26,458 nucleotides of DNA from Bacillota bacterium (GTDB lineage Bacteria; Bacillota_C; Negativicutes; JAEYSJ01), in NCBI GenBank assembly GCA_023434855.1, contig JAEYSJ010000043.1, positions 1 through 26,458 of the forward strand, given 5' to 3'. The notes beneath the pieces are model-generated. The model made no database searches, was not told the DNA's origin, and saw only the letters and a list, made by a program, of their open reading frames with translations. Each line of letters begins with the position of its first letter. Position 1 is the stretch's first letter. Below are positions 8,993 through 15,265 of this stretch, in pieces. A program made the translations under genes and the position numbers.

Positions 8993-9038
8993 AAAGGCTG
9001 TCCTCCGAGCAATTTTTGCTTTGGGGGACAGCCTTTTT
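8993..9038. terminator. Long hairpin terminator between YhcH-like gene and cheW
   Basis: AGGCTGTCC (from 8995) pairs with GGACAGCCT (to 9034). The stem continues inward through AGCAA/TTGCT, and a T run follows on the plus strand. It serves the plus-strand gene and may also stop minus-strand cheW transcripts. Confidence 0.8.
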
Positions 9039-9056
9039 AATAAAGTACTATGCACA

Positions 9057-9482
9057 TTATTGGGAAATTCTTTCTGTGTCTAACATTATAATTAAGCGGT
9101 CATCAATCTTACCTACGCCGGTAATATATTCGCCTTGGATTTTTGTAATAAAACCTGGCGCATTTTCAACATTTTCCTCGGAAATGTGTACGATATCGGT
9201 AACTTCGTCAACGATATAGCCCACAGTTTGCTCTTTTGCATATACCATAATTATTTTGCTTTCAATATCAATAGGCTTTTCCGGCAGAGCAAACAATTTT
9301 GTTAAATTATAAATATAATTTACATTTCCCCGTAAATTGATTACGCCTTCAATAATAGGCGGGACACTGGGAAGCTTTCTTATGGTAAAATTTTTTAAGC
9401 GCAATATACCATTTACCGCAGTAACGTCAATACCAAATTCTTCGCCAGCCATTTCAAATACGACTACTTGCTTACTAGCCAC
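9057..9482 (-). CDS. cheW: CheW-type chemotaxis coupling protein
   Basis: This single CheW domain of 141 residues couples chemoreceptors to the kinase CheA. Family features are EFGIDVTAVNGILR near residues 15-28, the conserved VPPIIEGVINLRG (about 40-52), and VGYIVDEVTDIV (about 87-98). Translation starts at GTG, with GGGGGGAG upstream at good spacing. It lies 35 bases downstream of the PocR chemoreceptor gene on the same strand, so the two are almost certainly co-transcribed as a dedicated receptor and adaptor pair. No cheA or cheY is present, so the kinase must be encoded elsewhere. Confidence 0.94.
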   Translation of the reverse strand: MASKQVVVFEMAGEEFGIDVTAVNGILRLKNFTIRKLPSVPPIIEGVINLRGNVNYIYNLTKLFALPEKPIDIESKIIMVYAKEQTVGYIVDEVTDIVHISEENVENAPGFITKIQGEYITGVGKIDDRLIIMLDTERISQ

Positions 9483-9517
9483 GGCATCTCCCCCCTATAG
9501 GTCTCTCCTGGATACTA

Positions 9518-10534
9518 TTAGTGTTCATTGGCCAAATCAATTAGCTTGCTTGCCATCAAGGTGATTTCCTGAACACTTGCGGTTATTTCCTCTATTCCGG
9601 CAGACTGTTGTTCCACCGTTTGCATCGTTAGGTCGCTCATATTTACTGTCGTGTTTACGGAATCCTGAATATGGGTTGTTAATTCCTTTATTTTACCTAC
9701 TGTTTCTTTGGAGTCACCTGACAGTTTGCGAATTTCTTGCGCAACCACGCCAAATCCTAAGCCTGCTTCCCCGGCCCGTGCTGCTTCAATTGCGGCGTTT
9801 AGCCCGAGTAATCGTGTTTCATCAGCAATTTCCTTGATAAAATCCAGTACACTGTTAATCTTTTCCGAAACAGTACTTACATTTTTTATTTCCCCATTAA
9901 GCGATGCCTGGTTTTGTGTTACGTCAGTCGTGGACGCGGCCAACTCCTCCATTGTTGCCGAAATTTGGGTCAGGTGGTCATTAAGTGTTCCTGCCGTTTC
10001 TTTTAATCTTTGCTGGTAATACCAGGTTTTTGACAAGTTGTTGGTAACAATGAACAGTACGTTTGCCGCTGCTTCAATTTGTTCACGCGGTAATTTTTTT
10101 ATTTCTTTTACGGCGTCAACGTATCCATCCTCGTTGACTCCAATTTCCTGAGCTATTTTTCTATATTTATCCTCATCAGGCAAATCTGTCAGCACTTGTC
10201 CTCCCAGAATAGTGCCGATGAGCTTTCCTTCCAGCATAATCGGCGCGGCAAAATCGATAAGGCCGGCATGGCATTCATACACGTAGGGCCTACCGGTTCT
10301 GGCAGCTTCCTGTCCACCGTGAAGATGGGATTCAGCACAGCGGTCATCGCCGCACTTAGTAGAATGAGTAAAGTCCATACAGAAACGGGTGTAGTAACTG
10401 GGATTTGTAATGGGTTTTCCATCCAAATCAACTGTAACACTGGCAATTCCCATGCTTTTTGCAAAGTCATCCTGGAACTTTTGCAAAAAATCGACATCAA
10501 CAATATCGGCTAATTTTACCTCGGCTACGTTCAT
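9518..10534 (-). CDS. Soluble chemoreceptor with PocR sensor and MCP signalling domain
   Basis: This 338-residue protein lacks membrane segments. Residues about 10-170 form a PocR domain, known as the ligand domain of the propanediol/cobalamin regulator PocR and proposed to bind small carbon compounds. Its conserved cysteines C52, C61, C66 and C88 (in [14 protein letters not shown]) are present. Residues about 185-338 form a short methyl-accepting-type coiled coil, with the hairpin tip around [20 protein letters not shown] (237-256) and [12 protein letters not shown] placed the start at the ATG of MNVAEVK because AGAGAGG precedes it; the open frame runs further up to a TTG without such a site. 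It should signal from the cytoplasm through the CheW encoded next. A palindrome lies upstream at 10653-10687. Confidence 0.93.
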   Translation of the reverse strand: MNVAEVKLADIVDVDFLQKFQDDFAKSMGIASVTVDLDGKPITNPSYYTRFCMDFTHSTKCGDDRCAESHLHGGQEAARTGRPYVYECHAGLIDFAAPIMLEGKLIGTILGGQVLTDLPDEDKYRKIAQEIGVNEDGYVDAVKEIKKLPREQIEAAANVLFIVTNNLSKTWYYQQRLKETAGTLNDHLTQISATMEELAASTTDVTQNQASLNGEIKNVSTVSEKINSVLDFIKEIADETRLLGLNAAIEAARAGEAGLGFGVVAQEIRKLSGDSKETVGKIKELTTHIQDSVNTTVNMSDLTMQTVEQQSAGIEEITASVQEITLMASKLIDLANEH

Positions 10535-10652
10535 TTTCCATACACCTCTCTTTTTGGTAATCGACAATTTCTTCCATTATATATTTTATTGTTCTATATT
10601 TGTATAAAAAATCCTGCCATTTTTACTAAATTTTTTGAAAATTAAATCGACT

Positions 10653-10687
10653 TTACACTTGGATTACACAGTGTAACACAAGTGTAA
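10653..10687. promoter_or_regulatory. 35-bp palindrome between divergent genes, probable operator
   Basis: TTACACTTGGATTACAC (10653-10669) and its inverse (10671-10687) match at 15 of 17 positions around a central A. It contains two nested copies of a TTACAC/GTGTAA half-site pair. There is no T run. It lies 118 bases upstream of the chemoreceptor start and 70 bases upstream of the ferritin-like gene start, so it could control either or both. No regulator family is assigned. Confidence 0.65.
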
Positions 10688-10757
10688 TGGCATAATGTCT
10701 TGTCGCCAATCTATTTTCAACCGCATATTATAAAGAAATAAATTTGGAGGTGTTACT

Positions 10758-11354
10758 ATGCGGACGCAGAAATACAGGAAAAGTAAAGTTCTTGAAAGTA
10801 AGTTTGAGAAGCACGATAAAATAGAATGTCCAGACTGCTGCGACTTGCTATTGTTAAGAGATGCAGCTGCCGATGAGCGGAATGCCATAGCCTTTTATTT
10901 GGAGTCTGCATTAGAAGTAGGCTGTCCCAAATTATTTTTCAAAGTAGCCGAAGATGAGATGCAGCATTTTATTGCCATTATGCAGGAAATCTCCCGGCTT
11001 GACCGGGTGCAGGCTGTAAAATTAAAGGAAGCGTGTCTGGATATACTTACACTGCCAAGACCGTTGCCGAGGCAAGAGCTCGACTGGATGGCCCAGGTGC
11101 CGGAAAATGAAAGAGACGATGGGGAAGTCAATCCACCGACCACAAAAGATTTGCCCAGCATTCAGGCTCTTACAAAAGCACTTAGTGATGAATTTCATGC
11201 TGTTAATAAATATCAGACTTATATGGAAAAAGCTGAGGACTGTGAAGTCGCAGAACTATTTTGTAAGCTAATGAATGATGAGAAAGAGCATATTGCCGAA
11301 TTCACTGCAGCTCTGTTTGAAATTACCCATGAACCATTGGTTCCCCAAAGTTGA
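10758..11354 (+). CDS. Ferritin-like diiron protein with two helix-pair repeats
   Basis: This 198-residue protein contains two similar halves, each with a helix bearing a Glu and a helix bearing ExxH. The first half is DERNAIAFY (E40) with E67-x-x-H70. The second is DEFHAVNKY (E145) with E175-x-x-H178. Together they supply the usual ligand set of a four-helix diiron site of the rubrerythrin/ferritin-like superfamily. The long Pro-rich linker between them (about 98-133) is unusual. The N terminus holds a CPDCC cluster (C24-C28) that is too short for a rubredoxin domain. Likely roles are peroxide or oxygen detoxification or iron handling, inferred from the fold. GGAGG lies well placed before the ATG. 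A palindrome upstream suggests specific regulation. Confidence 0.85.
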   Translation: MRTQKYRKSKVLESKFEKHDKIECPDCCDLLLLRDAAADERNAIAFYLESALEVGCPKLFFKVAEDEMQHFIAIMQEISRLDRVQAVKLKEACLDILTLPRPLPRQELDWMAQVPENERDDGEVNPPTTKDLPSIQALTKALSDEFHAVNKYQTYMEKAEDCEVAELFCKLMNDEKEHIAEFTAALFEITHEPLVPQS

Positions 11355-11384
11355 TTGTGCGGTAGTATAACAAAAAAGAAAAAA

Positions 11385-11421
11385 GTTCTTCACATCCGCA
11401 TCATGTTTGAGGGTGAAGAAC
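11385..11421 (+). terminator. Possible weak terminator after the ferritin-like gene
   Basis: GTTCTTCAC (11385-11393) pairs with GTGAAGAAC (11413-11421) around a 19-base loop. Only a short TTTT follows a few bases later. It lies 30 bases after the stop. Confidence 0.35.
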
Positions 11422-11430
11422 CTGAGTTTT

Positions 11431-11462
11431 ATAAAACCGCGGCTGGCTGTTACCAGCCGCGG
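11431..11462 (-). terminator. Minus-strand terminator overlapping a zinc-finger reading frame
   Basis: A perfect 10-bp GC-rich stem (11437-11446 with 11453-11462) with a 6-base loop is followed on the minus strand by TTTTAT. The TAA stop of the minus-strand zinc-finger frame lies in the loop, so this terminator belongs to that frame. Confidence 0.7.
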
Positions 11463-11599
11463 GAATATTCTTCGCAACAGGACAGGCAGGCAATTCTGCC
11501 GTCTTTTATCCTGGCGCGCGGCTCCATGGTTTTTTCGCCACAATATTCACAAATTACCGATTTAAATATAACTTTTTTAAAGTTATTGTCAATAGCGTT
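11450..11599 (-). pseudogene. Remnant of an FmdE-type C-terminal zinc finger
   Basis: On the minus strand an open frame of about 49 codons ends in VICEYCGEKTMEPRAR, then IKDGRIACLSCCEEYSRGW and TAA. This matches the C-terminal treble-clef zinc finger of FmdE-family proteins (CxxCGE, a basic stretch, CxxC), which are associated with molybdenum formylmethanofuran dehydrogenase and related redox genes. The rest of FmdE (about 130 residues) is missing. A TAG lies in frame at 11600-11602, and no ATG, GTG or TTG precedes the conserved part. The intact terminator overlapping its stop suggests the 3' end of a once-working gene. A stand-alone zinc-finger peptide with a non-standard ATT start is the alternative. 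Confidence 0.5.
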
Positions 11600-11709
11600 C
11601 TATCGCCCGCCTGACAACCTTTATAAGGCACAAGAACATCACCAGGCAATAAATGTTGGTATTGACCTCTCTGATTTTTGTGATAAGGTATAATTATGGG
11701 GGGAGCATA

Positions 11710-12390
11710 ATGGTTGATGCGATGTATACTGTTGAAAAAGAATGTGTAATTTGCCGTAACAAATTCAATGTTACCAAAGTTCGCTCACGTCTTAACATGA
11801 TTAAACAGGAAAGCGATTTTTGTACATATTATAAGGAAGTAAACCCATACTATTACACAATATGGGTATGCCCTCATTGTGGTTATGCAGCAAGGGATAG
11901 CGATTATAGCGAAATGCCGCCGGCCCATAGCGAAGTAATCAATACATTCCTTGAAGGGAAAGATGTCAGGGTTGATTTATGCGGACAGCGCACCCGGGAA
12001 CAGGCAATTACTTCCTACAAACTGGCAATTTATTACGCTGATATGACGGGCAGTAAGTCCAGTAAACTGGCAGGGATGTATCTCCGCTTAGGATGGCTGT
12101 ATCGTGAAGGCGGACAGGCAGATGAAGAACAGATGGCTTTATCCAAAGCTGCCGATTATTATGACTTGGCGTTATGCAAAGAACGTTTGCCGGTAGATAA
12201 TTTGTCTGAAGTAGGTTTAACTTATTTAATCGGCGAGTTATTCCGGCGTACGGGAAAGCTTGAGCAAGCCTTGCTATATTTAGGAAAAGCCGTATCCAAT
12301 AAACAGGCGAGAATGGAACCGCGAATTCTGGCAATGGCACGGGATGCTTGGCATGACGCCCGCCAAGCCAGGGATCAGGGATCACCCTGA
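11710..12390 (+). CDS. DUF2225 zinc-binding TPR-like protein
   Basis: This 226-residue protein is of the DUF2225 family. The N-terminal part carries two cysteine pairs, C12-x-x-C15 (ECVICRNKF) and C54-x-x-C57 (VCPHCGYAA), with the family core SDFCTYYKEVNPYYYTIWVC between them; zinc binding is expected. Residues about 100-215 form alpha-helical TPR-like repeats (KLAGMYLRLGWLYREGG, then YLIGELFRRTGKLEQALLYL). The start at 11710 is preferred because GGGGGGAG lies directly before it, and the in-frame extension to 11653 would run through a TATAAT (11689-11694), probably the promoter -10 box. The biochemical function of the family is unknown. The gene is monocistronic. Confidence 0.9.
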   Translation: MVDAMYTVEKECVICRNKFNVTKVRSRLNMIKQESDFCTYYKEVNPYYYTIWVCPHCGYAARDSDYSEMPPAHSEVINTFLEGKDVRVDLCGQRTREQAITSYKLAIYYADMTGSKSSKLAGMYLRLGWLYREGGQADEEQMALSKAADYYDLALCKERLPVDNLSEVGLTYLIGELFRRTGKLEQALLYLGKAVSNKQARMEPRILAMARDAWHDARQARDQGSP

Positions 12391-12500
12391 CACTATTTTA
12401 AGAAGCTGGCGGCATCCCGGACCCGAATTGCGAGGCTGGGATGTTTGTGTTGGAAAGAATAAAATATACAAAATACATGTAAAAATATGCAAGAAAACTT

Positions 12501-12529
12501 TTGACATTTTACTTTCAGGGTGATATTAT
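12501..12529 (+). promoter_or_regulatory. Near-consensus promoter for dctA
   Basis: TTGACA (12501-12506), a 17-base spacer and TATTAT (12524-12529). Transcription from here would give a leader of about 205 bases before dctA that contains two hairpins. This lies in the 352-base gene-free stretch 12391-12742. Confidence 0.75.
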
Positions 12530-12568
12530 CAAGCCGAATACTGATTTTTTACTATATCGGAGTCTATA

Positions 12569-12615
12569 ACTTTTCGAAAAATGCAACAGAATTTTTCTGT
12601 TTTTTTTCGGAAAGT
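12569..12615 (+). other. Nested hairpin with internal T run in the dctA leader
   Basis: The outer stem of 13 bp (12569-12581 with 12603-12615, one G-T pair) encloses a small hairpin ACAGAA/TTCTGT (12586-12600) that is directly followed by seven or more T residues. The inner hairpin alone looks like a terminator, whereas the outer stem would sequester its T run. This arrangement suits an attenuator. A second small hairpin with a T run (CTGTT/AACAG) follows at about 12653-12675. Confidence 0.5.
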
Positions 12616-12742
12616 AATTTTATTTTTCATATTAATTCTTAAATTCTTCACTGTTCGAAAACAGAACGTTTTTCTTAGGGGGTGAAAATCTAAGATACAG
12701 GATGGTTATCAAAATTAAATAGCAATGAGAGGAGAGTAGAAA

Positions 12743-14023
12743 TTGAAAAAGTCCTTTTATACGTCACTGCATTTTCAGGTGTTGTTCTCAATTGCTGTCG
12801 GGATAGCTCTTGGACACTTTTTTCCTGCAGTAGGCGAGAGTATGAAACCACTTGGTGATGGCTTTATCAAACTTATCAAAATGATCATCGCGCCCATCAT
12901 TTTTTGCACAATTGTTACCGGCATCGCCGGCATGGATGACATGAAGAAGGTAGGCCGGGTAGGTGCTAAAGCTTTACTTTATTTTGAGATAGTTACGACC
13001 TTTGCTCTTATTATGGGGCTTGCGATTGTGACTTGGACCCAACCGGGTGCCGGAATGAATGTGGACGTGGCTGGTCTTGATACCAAGGCTATTTCTGCTT
13101 ATACCACCGCAGCCAAGTCGCAAAGCTCGGTGGAGTTCTTTATGAATATCATTCCTACGAGCGCAGTGGATGCTTTTGCGAAAGGCGATATTCTACAGGT
13201 CCTGTTGTTCTCAATTATGTTCGGTTGGGCATTGTCGGCTATGGGACAAAAGGGTAAGGCCTTGTTTAGCGTAATCAGCGACGTATCCCATGCTTTATTT
13301 GGTATTGTTGATCTTATTATGAGGTTAGCACCTATTGGAACTTTTGGAGCTATGGCATTTACCATTGGCAAATACGGTATTGCTTCTTTGGGGCCGTTGG
13401 CCAAATTACTTGGTGTTTTTTACCTGACATGTATCTTCTTCATTTTATTTGTTGTAGGACCAATCGCCAAATGGTCGGGATTCAGTATTATAAAGTTCCT
13501 TGCGTATATTAAAGAAGAGCTTCTGATTGTGCTGGGGACGGCTTCTTCGGAAAGCGTGCTGCCGAGGATGATGGACAAACTGGAGAAACTGGGATGTTCC
13601 AAATCGGTGGTTGGACTCGTTGTGCCGGCAGGATATTCATTTAACCTTGACGGAACTTCAATTTACCTTACAATGGCGGCTATTTTCGTTGCCCAGGCGA
13701 CAAATACCGAATTAACTTTAGTGCAAGAGCTGACAATCTTAGCCGTACTGTTGTTAACGTCAAAAGGAGCTTCTGGTGTAACAGGCAGCGGGTTTATTGT
13801 GCTCGCAGCAACATTGTCCGCTATACCGGGAATTCCGGTGGCTGGTCTGGCAATAATTTTTGGTATTGACCGCTTCATGTCCCAGGGAAGGGCTTTAACA
13901 AATCTTATTGGCAACGGTGTTGCAACTGTAATTGTTTCGAAATGGGAAAATGAACTGGACGAAGGCAAATTACAGGAGATACTGAACGAAGGAGCAGAGA
14001 CTGAGTTCGTAAAAACTCAGTGA
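12743..14023 (+). CDS. dctA: C4-dicarboxylate:cation symporter DctA
   Basis: This 426-residue protein is of the DAACS family, inner-membrane importers of fumarate, succinate and malate driven by cation gradients. The length matches E. coli DctA (428). Diagnostic motifs are the serine-rich hairpin [17 protein letters not shown] (268-284), [13 protein letters not shown] (301-313, the ion and substrate site), [12 protein letters not shown] (339-350) and [20 protein letters not shown] (373-392). These match DctA more closely than the glutamate carriers. Translation starts at TTG, preceded by GAGAGGAGAG. The structured leader and strong promoter suggest regulated expression; no DctBR- or DcuSR-type two-component genes are adjacent. 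An 8-bp hairpin without a T run spans the stop codon (14000-14021). Confidence 0.94.
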   Translation: MKKSFYTSLHFQVLFSIAVGIALGHFFPAVGESMKPLGDGFIKLIKMIIAPIIFCTIVTGIAGMDDMKKVGRVGAKALLYFEIVTTFALIMGLAIVTWTQPGAGMNVDVAGLDTKAISAYTTAAKSQSSVEFFMNIIPTSAVDAFAKGDILQVLLFSIMFGWALSAMGQKGKALFSVISDVSHALFGIVDLIMRLAPIGTFGAMAFTIGKYGIASLGPLAKLLGVFYLTCIFFILFVVGPIAKWSGFSIIKFLAYIKEELLIVLGTASSESVLPRMMDKLEKLGCSKSVVGLVVPAGYSFNLDGTSIYLTMAAIFVAQATNTELTLVQELTILAVLLLTSKGASGVTGSGFIVLAATLSAIPGIPVAGLAIIFGIDRFMSQGRALTNLIGNGVATVIVSKWENELDEGKLQEILNEGAETEFVKTQ

Positions 14024-14118
14024 TTAATTGTTCTACAATATCTTAACGTGATAAAATATTACAAAAAAACGACCTGATATACCATAAAACCTAATATATC
14101 ATGAAAGGGGCATAAACA

Positions 14119-14328
14119 ATGACCGGGAATATTATTTCAGGACATGTTGTGCTGGCAGGCAATGGTATAAAAGACGTGGTCGAAAAACTTTTGAATGCAA
14201 GCTTTGTGGTATGGCATACGGGGAAAACAAATAAAAAGCCGCATTTCATACCCATTCATGGTGCAGCAGACAAAGCCGGAAATCACCGTGTGACAAATTG
14301 CATCTCTTACGGTGCGACATCAGTCTAA
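14119..14328 (+). CDS. Small hypothetical protein with its own terminator
   Basis: This 69-residue frame has no recognised family. It starts with ATG after GAAAGGGG at good spacing and ends directly against a strong terminator whose stem begins one base after the stop. The protein has a short helical part (VVEKLLNA) and several His and Lys residues, with no signal peptide or membrane segment. It could be a truncated gene, because a palindromic repeat lies just beyond the terminator. Gene status rests only on the ribosome binding site and terminator. Confidence 0.45.
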   Translation: MTGNIISGHVVLAGNGIKDVVEKLLNASFVVWHTGKTNKKPHFIPIHGAADKAGNHRVTNCISYGATSV

Positions 14329-14376
14329 GACCTTGGAGACTTCAAATTATGAAGGATCCAAGGTCATTGTTTTTTT
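14329..14376 (+). terminator. Rho-independent terminator
   Basis: GACCTTGGA (14329-14337) pairs with TCCAAGGTC (14357-14365), with an inner CTTC/GAAG stem, and is followed by seven T residues (14370-14376). It ends the small gene and probably the dctA transcript. Confidence 0.85.
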
Positions 14377-14391
14377 GACGGAAGAAACGGC

Positions 14392-14490
14392 TAACCGCCA
14401 AGAACGCCGAGGACGCCAAGGGAAACGGCGTGATATTCATCGCACAGGGAAAAAGGATTCCTTGGCGTTCTTGGCGTCCTTGGCGGTTAA
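14392..14490. repeat. Family 1 palindromic repeat, copy R2
   Basis: This is a 99-bp imperfect palindrome with arms of about 31 bases. The left arm is TAACCGCCAAG AACGCCGAG GACGCCAAG, the right arm CTTGGCGTT CTTGGCGTC CTTGGCGGTTAA, so each arm is three 9-mers. The centre contains GGCGTGATATTCATCGCA, which is also found in R3. It lies 43 bases beyond the stop of the minus-strand flavin reductase. Confidence 0.88.
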
Positions 14491-14532
14491 TCGGTATTTT
14501 TCGCACCGTCAAGTGTCAAGCTGCATGTCTTG

Positions 14533-15036
14533 TTATTCGTCTAAATAAGTGGCTACAATTTCGCCGAAGTACATGGTGTGGTAATCGCCGTTGGCGTAGC
14601 AGGCTTTTTGGTATTCGCTGTCAAGCGTATCCGGAGTCATGGCTTGTTTATACACTATTTTGCATTCGTAGTGAAGGTTGCAGCCGGCAATTACAGGCAC
14701 GGATACTTTTTTTCCGGGGGTGGTGCTTAGCCCGGCGACCGCTATTTTATCCATGTCGCGGCCGGATTTAGTGCCACACAGCGCTAAAGCTTCTGTCATG
14801 TCTTTAAAGGGAACGCTTACGGTAAATTCGGTGCTTTTCTCAATCAGATCGTAAGTAAAGCGGGAATACCTGACCAACACCATAAAGATGGGTTTCTGCC
14901 AGATACGGCCAATTGATCCCCAGCCAATAGTCATAGTATTAACCTTGCCATTATGCGCGGTAGTTAAAAATGTTCCCTTTGGCAACGCCTCCATGACTCT
15001 GTCCGCATATTGGCTGTATAATACGTCCTTACTCAT
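14533..15036 (-). CDS. Flavin reductase-like FMN-binding split-barrel protein
   Basis: This 167-residue protein is of the flavin reductase/flavoredoxin family, which binds FMN in a dimeric split barrel. Supporting segments are LPKGTFLTTAHNGKVNTMTIGWG at the N terminus (the typical flavin phosphate region), the KPIFMVLVRYSRFTYDLIEKS stretch (which reads like the family's substrate-facing loop), and the C-terminal YHTMYFGEIVATYLDE. Its natural partner (NAD(P)H, ferredoxin or another protein) cannot be read from the sequence. The ATG at 15036 is chosen because AAGGAG lies 10 bases before it; a TTG at 15045 overlaps that site. The gene is flanked on both sides by copies of the family 1 repeat. 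Confidence 0.88.
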   Translation of the reverse strand: MSKDVLYSQYADRVMEALPKGTFLTTAHNGKVNTMTIGWGSIGRIWQKPIFMVLVRYSRFTYDLIEKSTEFTVSVPFKDMTEALALCGTKSGRDMDKIAVAGLSTTPGKKVSVPVIAGCNLHYECKIVYKQAMTPDTLDSEYQKACYANGDYHTMYFGEIVATYLDE

Positions 15037-15155
15037 TTTTATCAATCTCCTTTACGGATTGAATTCTATCAGATTTAATGTCCAGAAGAAAATTGGTTTT
15101 TCTGCATAATCATGCAGCGTTTCTGTATGATTCGTTGCATTTTGGGAAGCGATAA

Positions 15156-15253
15156 AACCGCCAAGGTCAAGGAAAAAATGGCGTGATACTCATTGCGCCG
15201 GGACAAAGAGACTATAAAAATTCCTTGACGTTCTTGGCGTTCTTGGCGGTTAA
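15156..15253. repeat. Family 1 palindromic repeat, copy R3
   Basis: The element is 98 bp. The left end is AAACCGCCAAGGTCAAGGAA; the right arm is CCTTGACGTT CTTGGCGTT CTTGGCGGTTAA. The centre GGCGTGATACTCATTGCGCC matches R2. It lies 12 bases beyond the serC stop, between serC and the flavin reductase gene on the same strand. Confidence 0.87.
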
Positions 15254-15265
15254 TATTTCTCTTAC

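Noticed and set aside
10535..10567. 11-codon upstream extension of the PocR chemoreceptor from a TTG
   Set aside because: It would place the AGAGAGG ribosome binding site inside the coding region; the ATG at 10534 is better supported.
10653..10687. Fur, PerR or Zur box upstream of the ferritin-like gene
   Set aside because: The palindrome is TTACAC/GTGTAA-based, unlike the AT-rich boxes of those regulators, so no metal or peroxide regulator can be named from it.
11355..11693. Plus-strand 112-codon reading frame between the ferritin-like and DUF2225 genes
   Set aside because: No ribosome binding site or family resemblance. It runs through two hairpins and over the minus-strand zinc-finger remnant, and it ends inside the promoter region of the next gene.
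14392..15253. Short tandem CTTGGCG units resembling a CRISPR array
   Set aside because: The units are only 9 bases, are directly abutting without unique spacers, and are arranged as inverted arms of a palindrome. No cas genes are present.
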